Assembly: GCA_002426755.1 (NCBI GenBank)
Contig: DINI01000030.1
Coordinates: 5,487-19,025 of the forward strand
Length of the DNA stretch: 13,539 bases
DNA from: Flavobacteriaceae bacterium UBA5544
Lineage (GTDB): Bacteria; Bacteroidota; Bacteroidia; Flavobacteriales; Flavobacteriaceae
Direction of reading: 5' to 3'
A program made the translations under genes and the position numbers. This document shows, one piece after another, positions 6,466 through 13,022 of this stretch (its first letter is position 1; each line of letters opens with the position of its first letter). The notes below the pieces were generated by a model, which saw nothing but the letters and a program-made list of their open reading frames with translations, did no database searches and was not told where the DNA came from.

Positions 6466-8196
6466 TTATTCTTTAATCACTTTATGAATATAACGCTGGT
6501 TATTCGAGTAAAGTTTTAAAAAGTAAATACCGCTATTCAAACTACTCAATTCAATTTGATTGTTTGTAGCTGAAATCGCTGTTTTAGCCATGATCAATTT
6601 GCCTGTGATATCATATAACTCATAAGCGGCATCAGTGTTTTGAAACCCATCTACAGTAACATGATTTTTTGCAGGGTTTGGATGTATTTTAAATATGGAG
6701 GACGTCGACTCATTGATATTCAATGTAGAACCTTCTACAATGGTGATGGATTCATCAATATTCGGTGAAAGTAGTTCATCGACATTACCAGAAGGCCATT
6801 TCACAACAATTTTTGTGATAGATGTACTGCTTCCCAAACCAAAATGTGTTTTCATGGAGTTCATGATACCATAACTCTCACCAGATCTTACTTCACGTAT
6901 TTGTTTTCCCCAAGAACCATATATTTCGATTCTAGCTCCAATACCATTGATGTTACTAGGATTACCAATTAATGCAACCTCACTCCAATGATTACTGTTG
7001 CCATTGTTCAAAAATAATACATCAGAGACGCTGTTGGAGGGGCTATTATAACCTGATCCAAATCCGGCAATGATATCGACAAATCCGTCATTATTTAAAT
7101 CTCCTGCCGCAGCACTTTGAATTCTATTGCTTGTAGGGAATGGGCTTGATACTTCCGCAAAAGTCTTATTTCCTGTATTTCTGAATAAATGATGTGAACC
7201 GCTCCTAGTTGTGACCAAAATATCAATCAAGGCATCATTGTCAAAATCTTCCATGATTACTTGGATACCCCCACTTCCCATATTGTTCAACTCCGTGGCA
7301 ATTCCTGAAACATCTGTAATATCTGTAAATGTGCCATCACCATTATTGTCATAGATTTTACTTGTCAAATCATGATTGATTAAAACGCAATCCAAATCTC
7401 CATCATTATCAATGTCTTCAAAACTTGCTGACCATGATTGGGCATAAGGAACTAATCCCGCTGCAACTCCTACTTCAGTGAAATTGCCACTTCCATCATT
7501 TTGAAACAATAAATTAATTCTTCGACCATCATTGGGATTATTGACACCTAAACGACATTTAGAAATATAAAGATCTTGGTCGCCATCATTGTCGTAATCA
7601 GTCCAAATACTTCCGTAATTACCAGAATTATCTGAAGGTACTGTTGATACCGCATTAATGAGATTAGCATTGTCCAATGTGAAATTACCAGCTCCATCGT
7701 TGCCATACGCAGAGGACACACTTTCATCACTACATCCAAAAAAATCAATAGTACCATTATTATCGATATCTATGAAATTGGCATTCTGTAAAAAAATGGA
7801 TGCACCCCCAAGGGTTGTCGCAGAATAATTGTTGCCGACAGCATTAGCTTTTAACAACTTCAAACCATTATATGCACCTCCAACAATGATATCATTAAAA
7901 CCGTTTCTATCGACATCGGCAATAGCCATTCCCCATTCTGAATTATTCCCTGGAATGGAGCCATAATTGAAAAGTGTAAAATCGCCACTTGTTTGATATT
8001 CAATTTGAAGATTGGTCGCGCCCGAGAGCCGGACAATGTCATCCAAACCATCACCATTCATGTCTGCAACACCAATAGCACAACCACTTTTGAGCGATGA
8101 GTTTCCTAATTTTGAGTTTGAATTTGTAAAAGAAATTTGAGATGTAGCTAAAGTAGGTATTCCAATAATAGCTACAAAAAGTAATTTTTTAATCAT
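6466..8196 (-). CDS. Secreted FG-GAP/VCBS-repeat protein with ASPIC/UnbV domain and T9SS sorting tail
   Basis: A 576-residue exported protein. It has a signal peptide (MIKKLLFVAIIGIPTLATSQ, 1-20) and then seven Asp/Asn-rich calcium-binding-like loops of the FG-GAP/VCBS beta-propeller type, near residues 45, 94, 143, 200, 261, 317 and 366 (for example DYDNDGDQD at 201-209 region). The loop at 317 reads DFDNDALID and lacks the usual Gly. An ASPIC/UnbV domain follows (about 417-482), and the last 75 residues are a type A T9SS sorting domain (KIHPNPAKNHVTV near 503, GIYFLKL near 556). It is therefore probably released to the surface or medium by the type IX system; its ligand is unknown. The ATG at 8196 is chosen over an in-frame ATG at 8226 because the signal peptide starts there and a promoter box overlaps the longer start. 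Confidence 0.9.
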   Translation of the reverse strand: MIKKLLFVAIIGIPTLATSQISFTNSNSKLGNSSLKSGCAIGVADMNGDGLDDIVRLSGATNLQIEYQTSGDFTLFNYGSIPGNNSEWGMAIADVDRNGFNDIIVGGAYNGLKLLKANAVGNNYSATTLGGASIFLQNANFIDIDNNGTIDFFGCSDESVSSAYGNDGAGNFTLDNANLINAVSTVPSDNSGNYGSIWTDYDNDGDQDLYISKCRLGVNNPNDGRRINLLFQNDGSGNFTEVGVAAGLVPYAQSWSASFEDIDNDGDLDCVLINHDLTSKIYDNNGDGTFTDITDVSGIATELNNMGSGGIQVIMEDFDNDALIDILVTTRSGSHHLFRNTGNKTFAEVSSPFPTSNRIQSAAAGDLNNDGFVDIIAGFGSGYNSPSNSVSDVLFLNNGNSNHWSEVALIGNPSNINGIGARIEIYGSWGKQIREVRSGESYGIMNSMKTHFGLGSSTSITKIVVKWPSGNVDELLSPNIDESITIVEGSTLNINESTSSIFKIHPNPAKNHVTVDGFQNTDAAYELYDITGKLIMAKTAISATNNQIELSSLNSGIYFLKLYSNNQRYIHKVIKE

Positions 8197-8223
8197 AATT
8201 GTTTGATATTTAGATATGGTAGT

Positions 8224-8251
8224 CAAATATAGAGGAAATATTTTAAAGCAA
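8224..8251 (-). promoter_or_regulatory. Promoter of the FG-GAP repeat gene
   Basis: On the minus strand TTG (8251-8249), 17 nt, then TATATTTG (8231-8224) match the Bacteroidetes -33/-7 pattern TTG...TAnnTTTG. Transcription would start near 8217, about 20 nt before the ATG at 8196, giving this gene its own promoter separate from the photolyase genes upstream. Confidence 0.7.
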
Positions 8252-8291
8252 TTTTAAAAAATGGTGTCTTTTTTTGGTTTATTTTCATAAA

Positions 8292-9596
8292 TCAATTCAA
8301 TGCTCGTTTATAGGTTTCCAAACATCGTTCACGTGCTTCTTTATGGTCCACCATTTTGTCGGGGTAAGTGAGTTCTTGAAACTCTGGAACCCATGTGTTG
8401 ATGTATTTGAGGTCTTTGTCAAACTTTTCAATTTGTGTGGTTGGATTGAAAATTCTAAAATACGGCGCGGCATCAACCCCTGAACCAGCAACCCATTGCC
8501 AATTGCCAACATTGCTCGCCATTTCATAATCGTGCAATTTTTCTGCAAAATAAGCTTCGCCCCAACGCCAATCAATCAATAAATGTTTACATAGAAAGCT
8601 GCCCACCAACATCCGCACTCGGTTGTGCATAAACCCGGTTTCGTTTAATTGTCGCATACCAGCATCGACCAATGGATAGCCGGTTTGGCCTTCGCACCAT
8701 TGTTTGAATTCTTTTTCGTTGTTACGCCATTCAATTCGGTCGTACTTGGATTTGAAACTCTCGGTAACCGTATGTGGAAAGTGCCAAAGTATCTGCATGA
8801 AAAATTCTCTCCAAATAAGTTCTTGCCAAAATATCTCATTCCTTTCCGCAACTGCTTTCTTAATCATTTTACGAATGCTGACCGTACCAAAACGCAAATG
8901 TGGACCAAGCCGCGAGGTGGCATCTTTGGCAGGGAAGTTTCTAGTTTTCTCATAATCTTGAATCAAGGTTGGAGTGACTTGGTAGTCCGCTATTTCTTGT
9001 GGCGATTTTTTAAATCCAATGTCTGACAGAGTCAAATTTGGAAGCCTAGTATTTTTAACCAGGTTGTCGAGATACGAATTGGTATAATAGATAGTCAAAT
9101 CGATAGTTTTGAACCTTTCCTTCCAGGTTTTCATGTAAGGCGTGTACACCACGTAAGGGTCGCCATCACTTTTGACGACTTCATCTTTTTCAAAAATAAC
9201 CTGGTCTTTAAACGTTTTAAAAGCGATGTTTTTTGTAGAAAGAAATTGTTTGATGTCTTTATCCCTTTGTATGGCATAAGGTTCATAATCATGGTTGGTG
9301 TAAACACTCTCAATATCGTAGTCTTCAATTAGTTTTTTGTAGATTCCAAGTGGTTTTCCATGATATATGGCGAGACTGCTGTCGTGCTCTTTCTGCAATG
9401 TCTCACGCATTTTTTGAAGGGTATCAAAAATGAATGTGACTCGTGCATCATTTTCGGGAAGTTTTTCCAGAATTTCGGTATCGAAAATGAAGATTGGCAA
9501 CACAGGGTTATCACTTTTTAAAGCTTCATAAAATCCGACGTTATCATCCAATCGTAAATCGCGTCGAAACCAAAATATGTTTATGGGTTGTTTCAT
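8292..9596 (-). CDS. phrB: Class I CPD photolyase (deoxyribodipyrimidine photo-lyase)
   Basis: Repairs UV-made cyclobutane pyrimidine dimers with blue light and a reduced FAD. The 434 residues (E. coli 472) start with the antenna-domain motif FWFRRDLRLDDN (8-19) and hold the FAD-binding half: TGYPLVDAGMRQL (305-317), MHNRVRM (323-329), WQW (366-368), DAAPYFRIFNP (375-385). The electron-transfer triad of E. coli (W306, W359, W382) is kept as Trp290, Trp343 and Trp366, and the Asn facing the flavin N5 (E. coli N378) as Asn362. The sequence looks like the CPD class rather than the eukaryotic (6-4) class. It is the last gene of the cluster, and its ATG follows the stop of the SRPBCC gene without a gap. 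No clear terminator was found after it. Confidence 0.96.
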   Translation of the reverse strand: MKQPINIFWFRRDLRLDDNVGFYEALKSDNPVLPIFIFDTEILEKLPENDARVTFIFDTLQKMRETLQKEHDSSLAIYHGKPLGIYKKLIEDYDIESVYTNHDYEPYAIQRDKDIKQFLSTKNIAFKTFKDQVIFEKDEVVKSDGDPYVVYTPYMKTWKERFKTIDLTIYYTNSYLDNLVKNTRLPNLTLSDIGFKKSPQEIADYQVTPTLIQDYEKTRNFPAKDATSRLGPHLRFGTVSIRKMIKKAVAERNEIFWQELIWREFFMQILWHFPHTVTESFKSKYDRIEWRNNEKEFKQWCEGQTGYPLVDAGMRQLNETGFMHNRVRMLVGSFLCKHLLIDWRWGEAYFAEKLHDYEMASNVGNWQWVAGSGVDAAPYFRIFNPTTQIEKFDKDLKYINTWVPEFQELTYPDKMVDHKEARERCLETYKRALN

Positions 9597-10058
9597 TTAG
9601 TAAATTCCGAAAAGTTCTTCTAGTTTTTTTGTTCTGTAATTGAAAATCTCATCCAGTTTTGGTTTCACTAAAATCGGATGAATCAGTTGTCCTAAAATTC
9701 CAAAAGGAACTTTATAGTCGATGATATCTTCCATCTCCACGCCACCATCGATTTCCCTGATAAAATGTTTATGATGCCAAAGAGCGTACGGTCCAAAACG
9801 CTGTTCGTCCACAAAATAATGTTTATCGATACTATGAGTGATTTCAGTAACCCATTTGGTTTTGATACCAAAAACAGGAGTGACGATATATTGAATGATT
9901 TGCCCAGCAAACATAGGTCTGTCCGCTCCTGAAATAATGTGAAATCCCATATAATCGGGCGTTATTGTTTTTAGATTGTTGGGGTTGGATAAAAAATCCC
10001 ATGCATGCTCTATGGAGATAGGTAAATTTTGCTTTTTGTGAAGCCTATATAATTTCAT
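9597..10058 (-). CDS. SRPBCC (START/Bet v1-fold) family protein
   Basis: A 153-residue protein with the marks of the SRPBCC ligand-binding superfamily: an N-terminal strand (LYRLHKKQNLPI), the IEHAWDFLSNPNNLKTITP helix segment (about 16-34), a run of antiparallel strands, and a long C-terminal helix ending in YRTKKLEELFG. Members bind hydrophobic ligands; relatives near photolyase genes in many bacteria are of unknown ligand. No catalytic residues can be named. The ATG at 10058 is preferred over a TTG one codon upstream (10061). It begins a few bases after the tspO stop and is followed directly by the photolyase gene, so it is clearly part of this operon and may handle a pigment, lipid or flavin-related ligand (inference). 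Confidence 0.85.
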   Translation of the reverse strand: MKLYRLHKKQNLPISIEHAWDFLSNPNNLKTITPDYMGFHIISGADRPMFAGQIIQYIVTPVFGIKTKWVTEITHSIDKHYFVDEQRFGPYALWHHKHFIREIDGGVEMEDIIDYKVPFGILGQLIHPILVKPKLDEIFNYRTKKLEELFGIY

Positions 10059-10062
10059 CAAT

Positions 10063-10530
10063 TTAGTTGTTTAAGAATATGTAAGCATTGAGAGACGTAG
10101 CAATGCAGAGCCAAATAAAATAGGGGAAAATGAGCAAGGTTTTTGTCTTTAAATCATTCCTGAATTTTAACATAAACATGGCAACAACAATGGTCAGGGC
10201 GATAATGGCTGCAAGCCCTAATGCAATAAGATGTTGATTGAAAAATATATAGTTCCAGCCCACATTTAGAATGAATTGAACAACAAATAATACTTCAAAT
10301 TTAGAAGAGGATTGTTTCAAATATAAAAATGTCATATAAACAGAAAAACACAACATAATAAAAGTCCAAGCCGCTCCAAAAACCCATCCCGGAGGCGTCC
10401 AAGTCGCTTGGTTGAGTGACGTGTACCACTCACTTTGAGGACCATTGTCCATGAGCCAACTTCCAATACCCAAGGCACCAAAGTTGATGATTAGAAATAC
10501 AACCAATGGTTTGATAAATTTCATGCTCAT
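10063..10530 (-). CDS. tspO: TspO/MBR family tryptophan-rich sensory membrane protein
   Basis: A five-helix membrane protein that binds porphyrins and other tetrapyrroles; bacterial members affect responses to light, oxygen and stress. The 155 residues contain the family signatures WTPPGWVFGAAWT (44-56), NVGWNYIFF (89-97) and PYFIWLCIATSLN (136-148), and five hydrophobic segments (about 7-27, 47-70, 79-97, 102-122, 131-153). The length is normal for the family. Its ATG overlaps the stop of the SDR gene as ATGA (10527-10530), which points to coupled translation. Next to photolyases and folE it probably serves in a light or porphyrin stress response; that is inference from context. Confidence 0.95.
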   Translation of the reverse strand: MSMKFIKPLVVFLIINFGALGIGSWLMDNGPQSEWYTSLNQATWTPPGWVFGAAWTFIMLCFSVYMTFLYLKQSSSKFEVLFVVQFILNVGWNYIFFNQHLIALGLAAIIALTIVVAMFMLKFRNDLKTKTLLIFPYFIWLCIATSLNAYIFLNN

Positions 10531-11210
10531 AATTTAAATGACACAATGCCGCAGTCCATTTCAAATGTCTGACCAGAAATTGAAGACGCTTTGCTGGATA
10601 ACAAAAATTCAGCCATTCCGGCAACGTCTTCTGGATTCAAGAATTTTTTCAAAGGATGTCGTTCCCTGATATTCTCAATCATTTTTTCGTTCCTCAATAA
10701 TTTAGATGCCAATTCGGTATCGGTAACCGTTGGTGCAATGGCATTGATTCTTATGTTTGGAGCCAATTCTGCGCCCAGCGATTTGACCAAGCCTTCAACA
10801 CCAGATTTTGCGGTAGCAATACTTGCGTGATAGGGCATTCCAAGTTTTGAGGCCACAGTACTAAACAATACGATGGACGGATTATCACTCTTTTTAAGAA
10901 TATCCAAATACTTTTGAATCGATTTAACGGCGCCAAGAACGTTAATTTCGAAATCTTCCCTAAAATCATCAAGACTTAATCTTGAAATTGGCTTTAAGTT
11001 AATACTTCCTGGGCAATACACCAAACCATGAACGGAATCTAAATCTGGTAATTCATCTTTTAAAACATCGCAATTATGATGTGTCAAATTCGGATGGTCC
11101 AAATAAGGTGAGGTCCTACTTATGTTTATAATATTGTTGGTGTGTAACAACGTTTTTACAATAGCCTTCCCTATGCCTTTACTACCTCCAATGATTACTA
11201 TTGTTCTCAT
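10527..11210 (-). CDS. SDR-fold protein lacking the catalytic tyrosine
   Basis: A 227-residue short-chain dehydrogenase/reductase fold protein. The nucleotide-binding loop is IIGGSKGIGKA (6-16), and the conserved structural Asn is Asn90 (INVLGA). The active site is unusual: the normal YxxxK is Ile131-ATA-Lys135 (Ile codon at 10818-10820), so Lys is kept but the proton-donating Tyr is gone. The Ser position has Ser117-Thr118. The NNAG strand motif is replaced by YCPG (65-68). The C-terminal part, including IRINAIAPTVTDT (153-165) and SGQTFEMDCG (212-221), is normal. It may therefore bind NAD(P) but not work as a classic oxidoreductase. It lies between the 76-residue protein gene (9-nt gap) and tspO (4-nt overlap) in the photolyase operon. 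Confidence 0.9.
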   Translation of the reverse strand: MRTIVIIGGSKGIGKAIVKTLLHTNNIINISRTSPYLDHPNLTHHNCDVLKDELPDLDSVHGLVYCPGSINLKPISRLSLDDFREDFEINVLGAVKSIQKYLDILKKSDNPSIVLFSTVASKLGMPYHASIATAKSGVEGLVKSLGAELAPNIRINAIAPTVTDTELASKLLRNEKMIENIRERHPLKKFLNPEDVAGMAEFLLSSKASSISGQTFEMDCGIVSFKL

Positions 11211-11219
11211 GCTTTTTAG

Positions 11220-11450
11220 TTATATGGATGTTATTAAATGCTTTCCATTCAGTCGTTTTTCAACTTTACGTTTGATAGCCGTCAGCCGCTTCATGATGTC
11301 CATTAGCTGTTCATCTTTTTTGCGTTTGTATAATTCGTTGAGGGCTAAAATCAATGTTTTCGCTTTTCTAGAGATTTCAATGCGGTCACTTGTTGATAAA
11401 GATTTTAATTTTTGTTGTTCAAACTCTAGTGCTTCGTTAATGATGTCCAT
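11220..11450 (-). CDS. Small helical protein of unknown function in the photolyase operon
   Basis: A 76-residue protein that I do not recognise. It is rich in Lys, Glu, Leu and Ile and should be almost wholly helical, probably a helical hairpin or coiled coil (heptad-like spacing in the LKSLSTSDRIEISRKAKTL and LMDIMKRLTAIKRKVEKRL stretches). There is no signal peptide, no membrane segment and no Cys. It is judged real because it fits tightly between folE (4-nt gap) and the SDR gene (9-nt gap) on the same strand, with an ATG and a stop. A plus-strand frame across the same bases (11122-11466) is hydrophobic and Cys-rich and is taken as a shadow. The role could be as a small partner or regulator, but nothing in the sequence shows this. 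Confidence 0.72.
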   Translation of the reverse strand: MDIINEALEFEQQKLKSLSTSDRIEISRKAKTLILALNELYKRKKDEQLMDIMKRLTAIKRKVEKRLNGKHLITSI

Positions 11451-11454
11451 AATT

Positions 11455-12153
11455 TTAATCTTTTAGATAGTTTTGCAATTCAGCGATTTTTTCTGGTGTG
11501 CTGAATTTTCCACCATAATAGGAGGTCACCGTAGCGGATGATTCGTCTTTGATGCCACGGGAGGACACGCAGAGATGTTTTGCATCAATGATGACAGCTA
11601 CATCTTCGGTACCTAAAATATGTTTCAAATCTTCTGCAATCTGATTGGTCAAACGTTCTTGAACTTGTGGGCGTTTGGCATAATATTGCACAATTCTGTT
11701 CAGTTTTGACAAGCCAATGACCTTTCCAGAGGAAATGTAAGCCACATGCGCTTTTCCAATGATTGGTACAAAATGATGTTCACAGTTGGAGTAGAAGGTG
11801 ATGTTCTTTTCAACCAACATTTGGTTGTACTGATATTTATTGTCAAACAAGGCAATTTTCGGCTTATTCGCAGGATTCAGACCGGAAAAAATTTCGTCAA
11901 TATACATCTTGGCCACGCGTTGTGGTGTCCCTTTTAAGGAATCATCGGTTAAGTCCAGTCCCATAACGTCCATAATTTCTTCGAATAATAGAGAAATTCG
12001 CTCTTTTTTTTCGGAGTCAGACAACTTAAAGGCCTCCTTTTTCATTGGAGTCTCCAATCCCGTGTAGAGATGGTCATCTCCTATGTCATCAGTGGAAAAT
12101 CCATTTAAATGTTTGACATTTTTACTGGTTGGTTTTAATGTTTCGGTATTCAT
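11455..12153 (-). CDS. folE: GTP cyclohydrolase I
   Basis: Converts GTP to 7,8-dihydroneopterin triphosphate, the first step to tetrahydrofolate and other pterins; a zinc enzyme, usually a decamer. The 232 residues carry the zinc ligands Cys124, His127 and Cys195 (E. coli C110, H113, C181, same spacing) in NCEHHFVP (123-130) and KHLCVSSRGIKD (192-203). The GTP-site motifs GLSKLNRIV (147-155), the QERLTNQIA segment (165-173) and TSYYGG (210-215) are also there. An N-terminal extension of about 40 polar residues precedes the core. Being inside a photolyase operon, it probably supports the folate-type antenna (MTHF) or another pterin cofactor of the photolyases. This is inference, and a housekeeping role, or a second copy elsewhere, cannot be excluded. 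Confidence 0.97.
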   Translation of the reverse strand: MNTETLKPTSKNVKHLNGFSTDDIGDDHLYTGLETPMKKEAFKLSDSEKKERISLLFEEIMDVMGLDLTDDSLKGTPQRVAKMYIDEIFSGLNPANKPKIALFDNKYQYNQMLVEKNITFYSNCEHHFVPIIGKAHVAYISSGKVIGLSKLNRIVQYYAKRPQVQERLTNQIAEDLKHILGTEDVAVIIDAKHLCVSSRGIKDESSATVTSYYGGKFSTPEKIAELQNYLKD

Positions 12154-12205
12154 TTTGTCTTTTTTATGTGCTGTCTTTAGAACTCATCTCCCAAGCAAAG
12201 CACCG

Positions 12206-12478
12206 TTATCGTTTAGATATTGAGTTGTGGGTAATCTGTTTTTGTCGCGAACATTTAAAACGACCTTTGTCAAATGTTCGTGATTTTTGATGTTTTGTAG
12301 AGCGTCCTTGAACACGTTTACGCCACATTCTGAAACTACTACCTTTCATCTCACGACGCATCAATTCAATAACTTGTTGTTCTTTTAAATCAAATTGAAA
12401 CGTAATGGCTTCAAAAGGAGTGCGGTCTTCCCATGCCATTTCAATGATGCGGTCAATATCTCGTTCGGACAAGGTCAT
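12206..12478 (-). CDS. DUF2805 / TIGR03643 family protein
   Basis: A 90-residue protein of the DUF2805 (TIGR03643) family, known mostly from genomes where it sits near photolyase/cryptochrome genes. The N-terminal block TLSERDIDRIIEMAWEDRTP (2-21) and the QQVIELMRREMK...FRMWRKRV segment (about 33-55) resemble a helix-turn-helix-like fold. The basic C-terminal tail with the GRFKC and final ISKR ends as in other members. DNA binding is plausible from the basic charge and helical pattern but not proven. Its ATG overlaps the stop of the 141-residue protein gene as ATGA (12475-12478), so their translation is coupled, and folE follows after a 52-nt gap. The family match is strong; the function is unknown. 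Confidence 0.9.
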   Translation of the reverse strand: MTLSERDIDRIIEMAWEDRTPFEAITFQFDLKEQQVIELMRREMKGSSFRMWRKRVQGRSTKHQKSRTFDKGRFKCSRQKQITHNSISKR

Positions 12479-12900
12479 GGTAGGATGTTGTATTCGGATT
12501 CGTACTTTACTTTTGCATTCAGTAGTTTATCAAAAAATGCTTTGTTTTCTTTAAAGGTTGTGTTGTTCTTAAAATGTATAAATCGACCTTGTGCATGAAT
12601 ACTGCTTCCATTTGTTTTATAAATAACCAATTGATAATAGGGGATAATCCAAGTGAACGTTTTTAAACCTTTATTGATTCGAATAAGAAGTCCTAAAGGA
12701 CGCAATTCAAGATTTGCATAATTGATGTCGGCCACCAAATTCAGATACTGCTTCATATTTGGACTTACCTCTTCAATGACCATTCGTTTAGAGCCAATAC
12801 CCTTCATTTTTATGGATTGTATCAGAGAAAAAGGCATGCCTACCAAATCATTGATAAGTTGATTATGCTCTTTATTAGTGAAAGTAGTGTCTAAAATCAT
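12475..12900 (-). CDS. Unrecognised 141-residue protein, first gene of the photolyase operon
   Basis: I do not recognise this family. The 141 residues have no signal peptide and no membrane segment. The N-terminal half is mixed alpha/beta, and the middle holds strand-rich segments (RPLGLLIRINKGLKTFTWIIPY near 67-88 and GSSIHAQGRFIHF near 97-109), suggesting a compact beta-containing domain. The C-terminal 30 residues look helical. The ATG at 12900 follows a -7 box TAAATTTG by only about 15 nt, so its leader would be very short. It ends in a 4-nt ATGA overlap with the DUF2805 gene, a good sign of a genuine, co-expressed gene. Its place at the head of a light-repair operon suggests a role there, but nothing in the sequence names one. 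Confidence 0.75.
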   Translation of the reverse strand: MILDTTFTNKEHNQLINDLVGMPFSLIQSIKMKGIGSKRMVIEEVSPNMKQYLNLVADINYANLELRPLGLLIRINKGLKTFTWIIPYYQLVIYKTNGSSIHAQGRFIHFKNNTTFKENKAFFDKLLNAKVKYESEYNILP

Positions 12901-12914
12901 GACTTAAATATAAG

Positions 12915-12922
12915 CAAATTTA
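12915..12922 (-). promoter_or_regulatory. Promoter -7 box TAAATTTG before the photolyase operon
   Basis: On the minus strand TAAATTTG matches the Bacteroidetes -7 consensus TAnnTTTG exactly. A start near 12908 would leave a leader of about 8 nt to the ATG at 12900. No TTG -33 box lies 17-20 nt upstream; this region is AT-rich, so the promoter may need an activator. Confidence 0.5.
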
Positions 12923-12961
12923 ATAAATGTTTAATGTTTTTTTATAAAGATTAAACAAAAA

Positions 12962-12980
12962 TTAACATGTTATATGTTTA
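12962..12980. repeat. AT-rich inverted repeat between the cryptochrome gene and the operon
   Basis: TTAACAT (12962-12968), 5 nt, ATGTTTA (12974-12980) pair at six of seven positions; nested in it is a perfect 10-bp palindrome TAACATGTTA (12963-12972). On the minus strand the repeat is followed by AATTTTTGTTT, so it may be a weak terminator of the cryptochrome gene. It also stands about 40 bp upstream of the operon's -7 box, where an operator could lie. Confidence 0.4.
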
Positions 12981-13022
12981 CTGTCAGGCCCAAACATGAT
13001 ACAGATGACATGAAAGGGAAGA

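Noticed and set aside
8197..8226. Longer N-terminus of the FG-GAP protein starting at ATG 8226
   Set aside because: The extra ten residues would precede a normal signal peptide, and the -7 promoter box (8224-8231) overlaps that ATG, putting it before the transcript start.
8232..8291. Intrinsic terminator after the CPD photolyase gene
   Set aside because: A-rich and T-rich runs are present, but I found no convincing stem; the region mainly holds the promoter of the next gene.
8649..9026. Plus-strand frame of 125 codons inside the photolyase gene
   Set aside because: Lies wholly antisense to the well-supported photolyase and has no family features; taken as a shadow.
11122..11466. Plus-strand frame of 114 codons opposite the 76-residue protein and the SDR gene
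   Set aside because: It overlaps three minus-strand genes that fit an operon, has a hydrophobic Cys-rich make-up typical of a reverse-strand shadow, and shows no recognisable domain.
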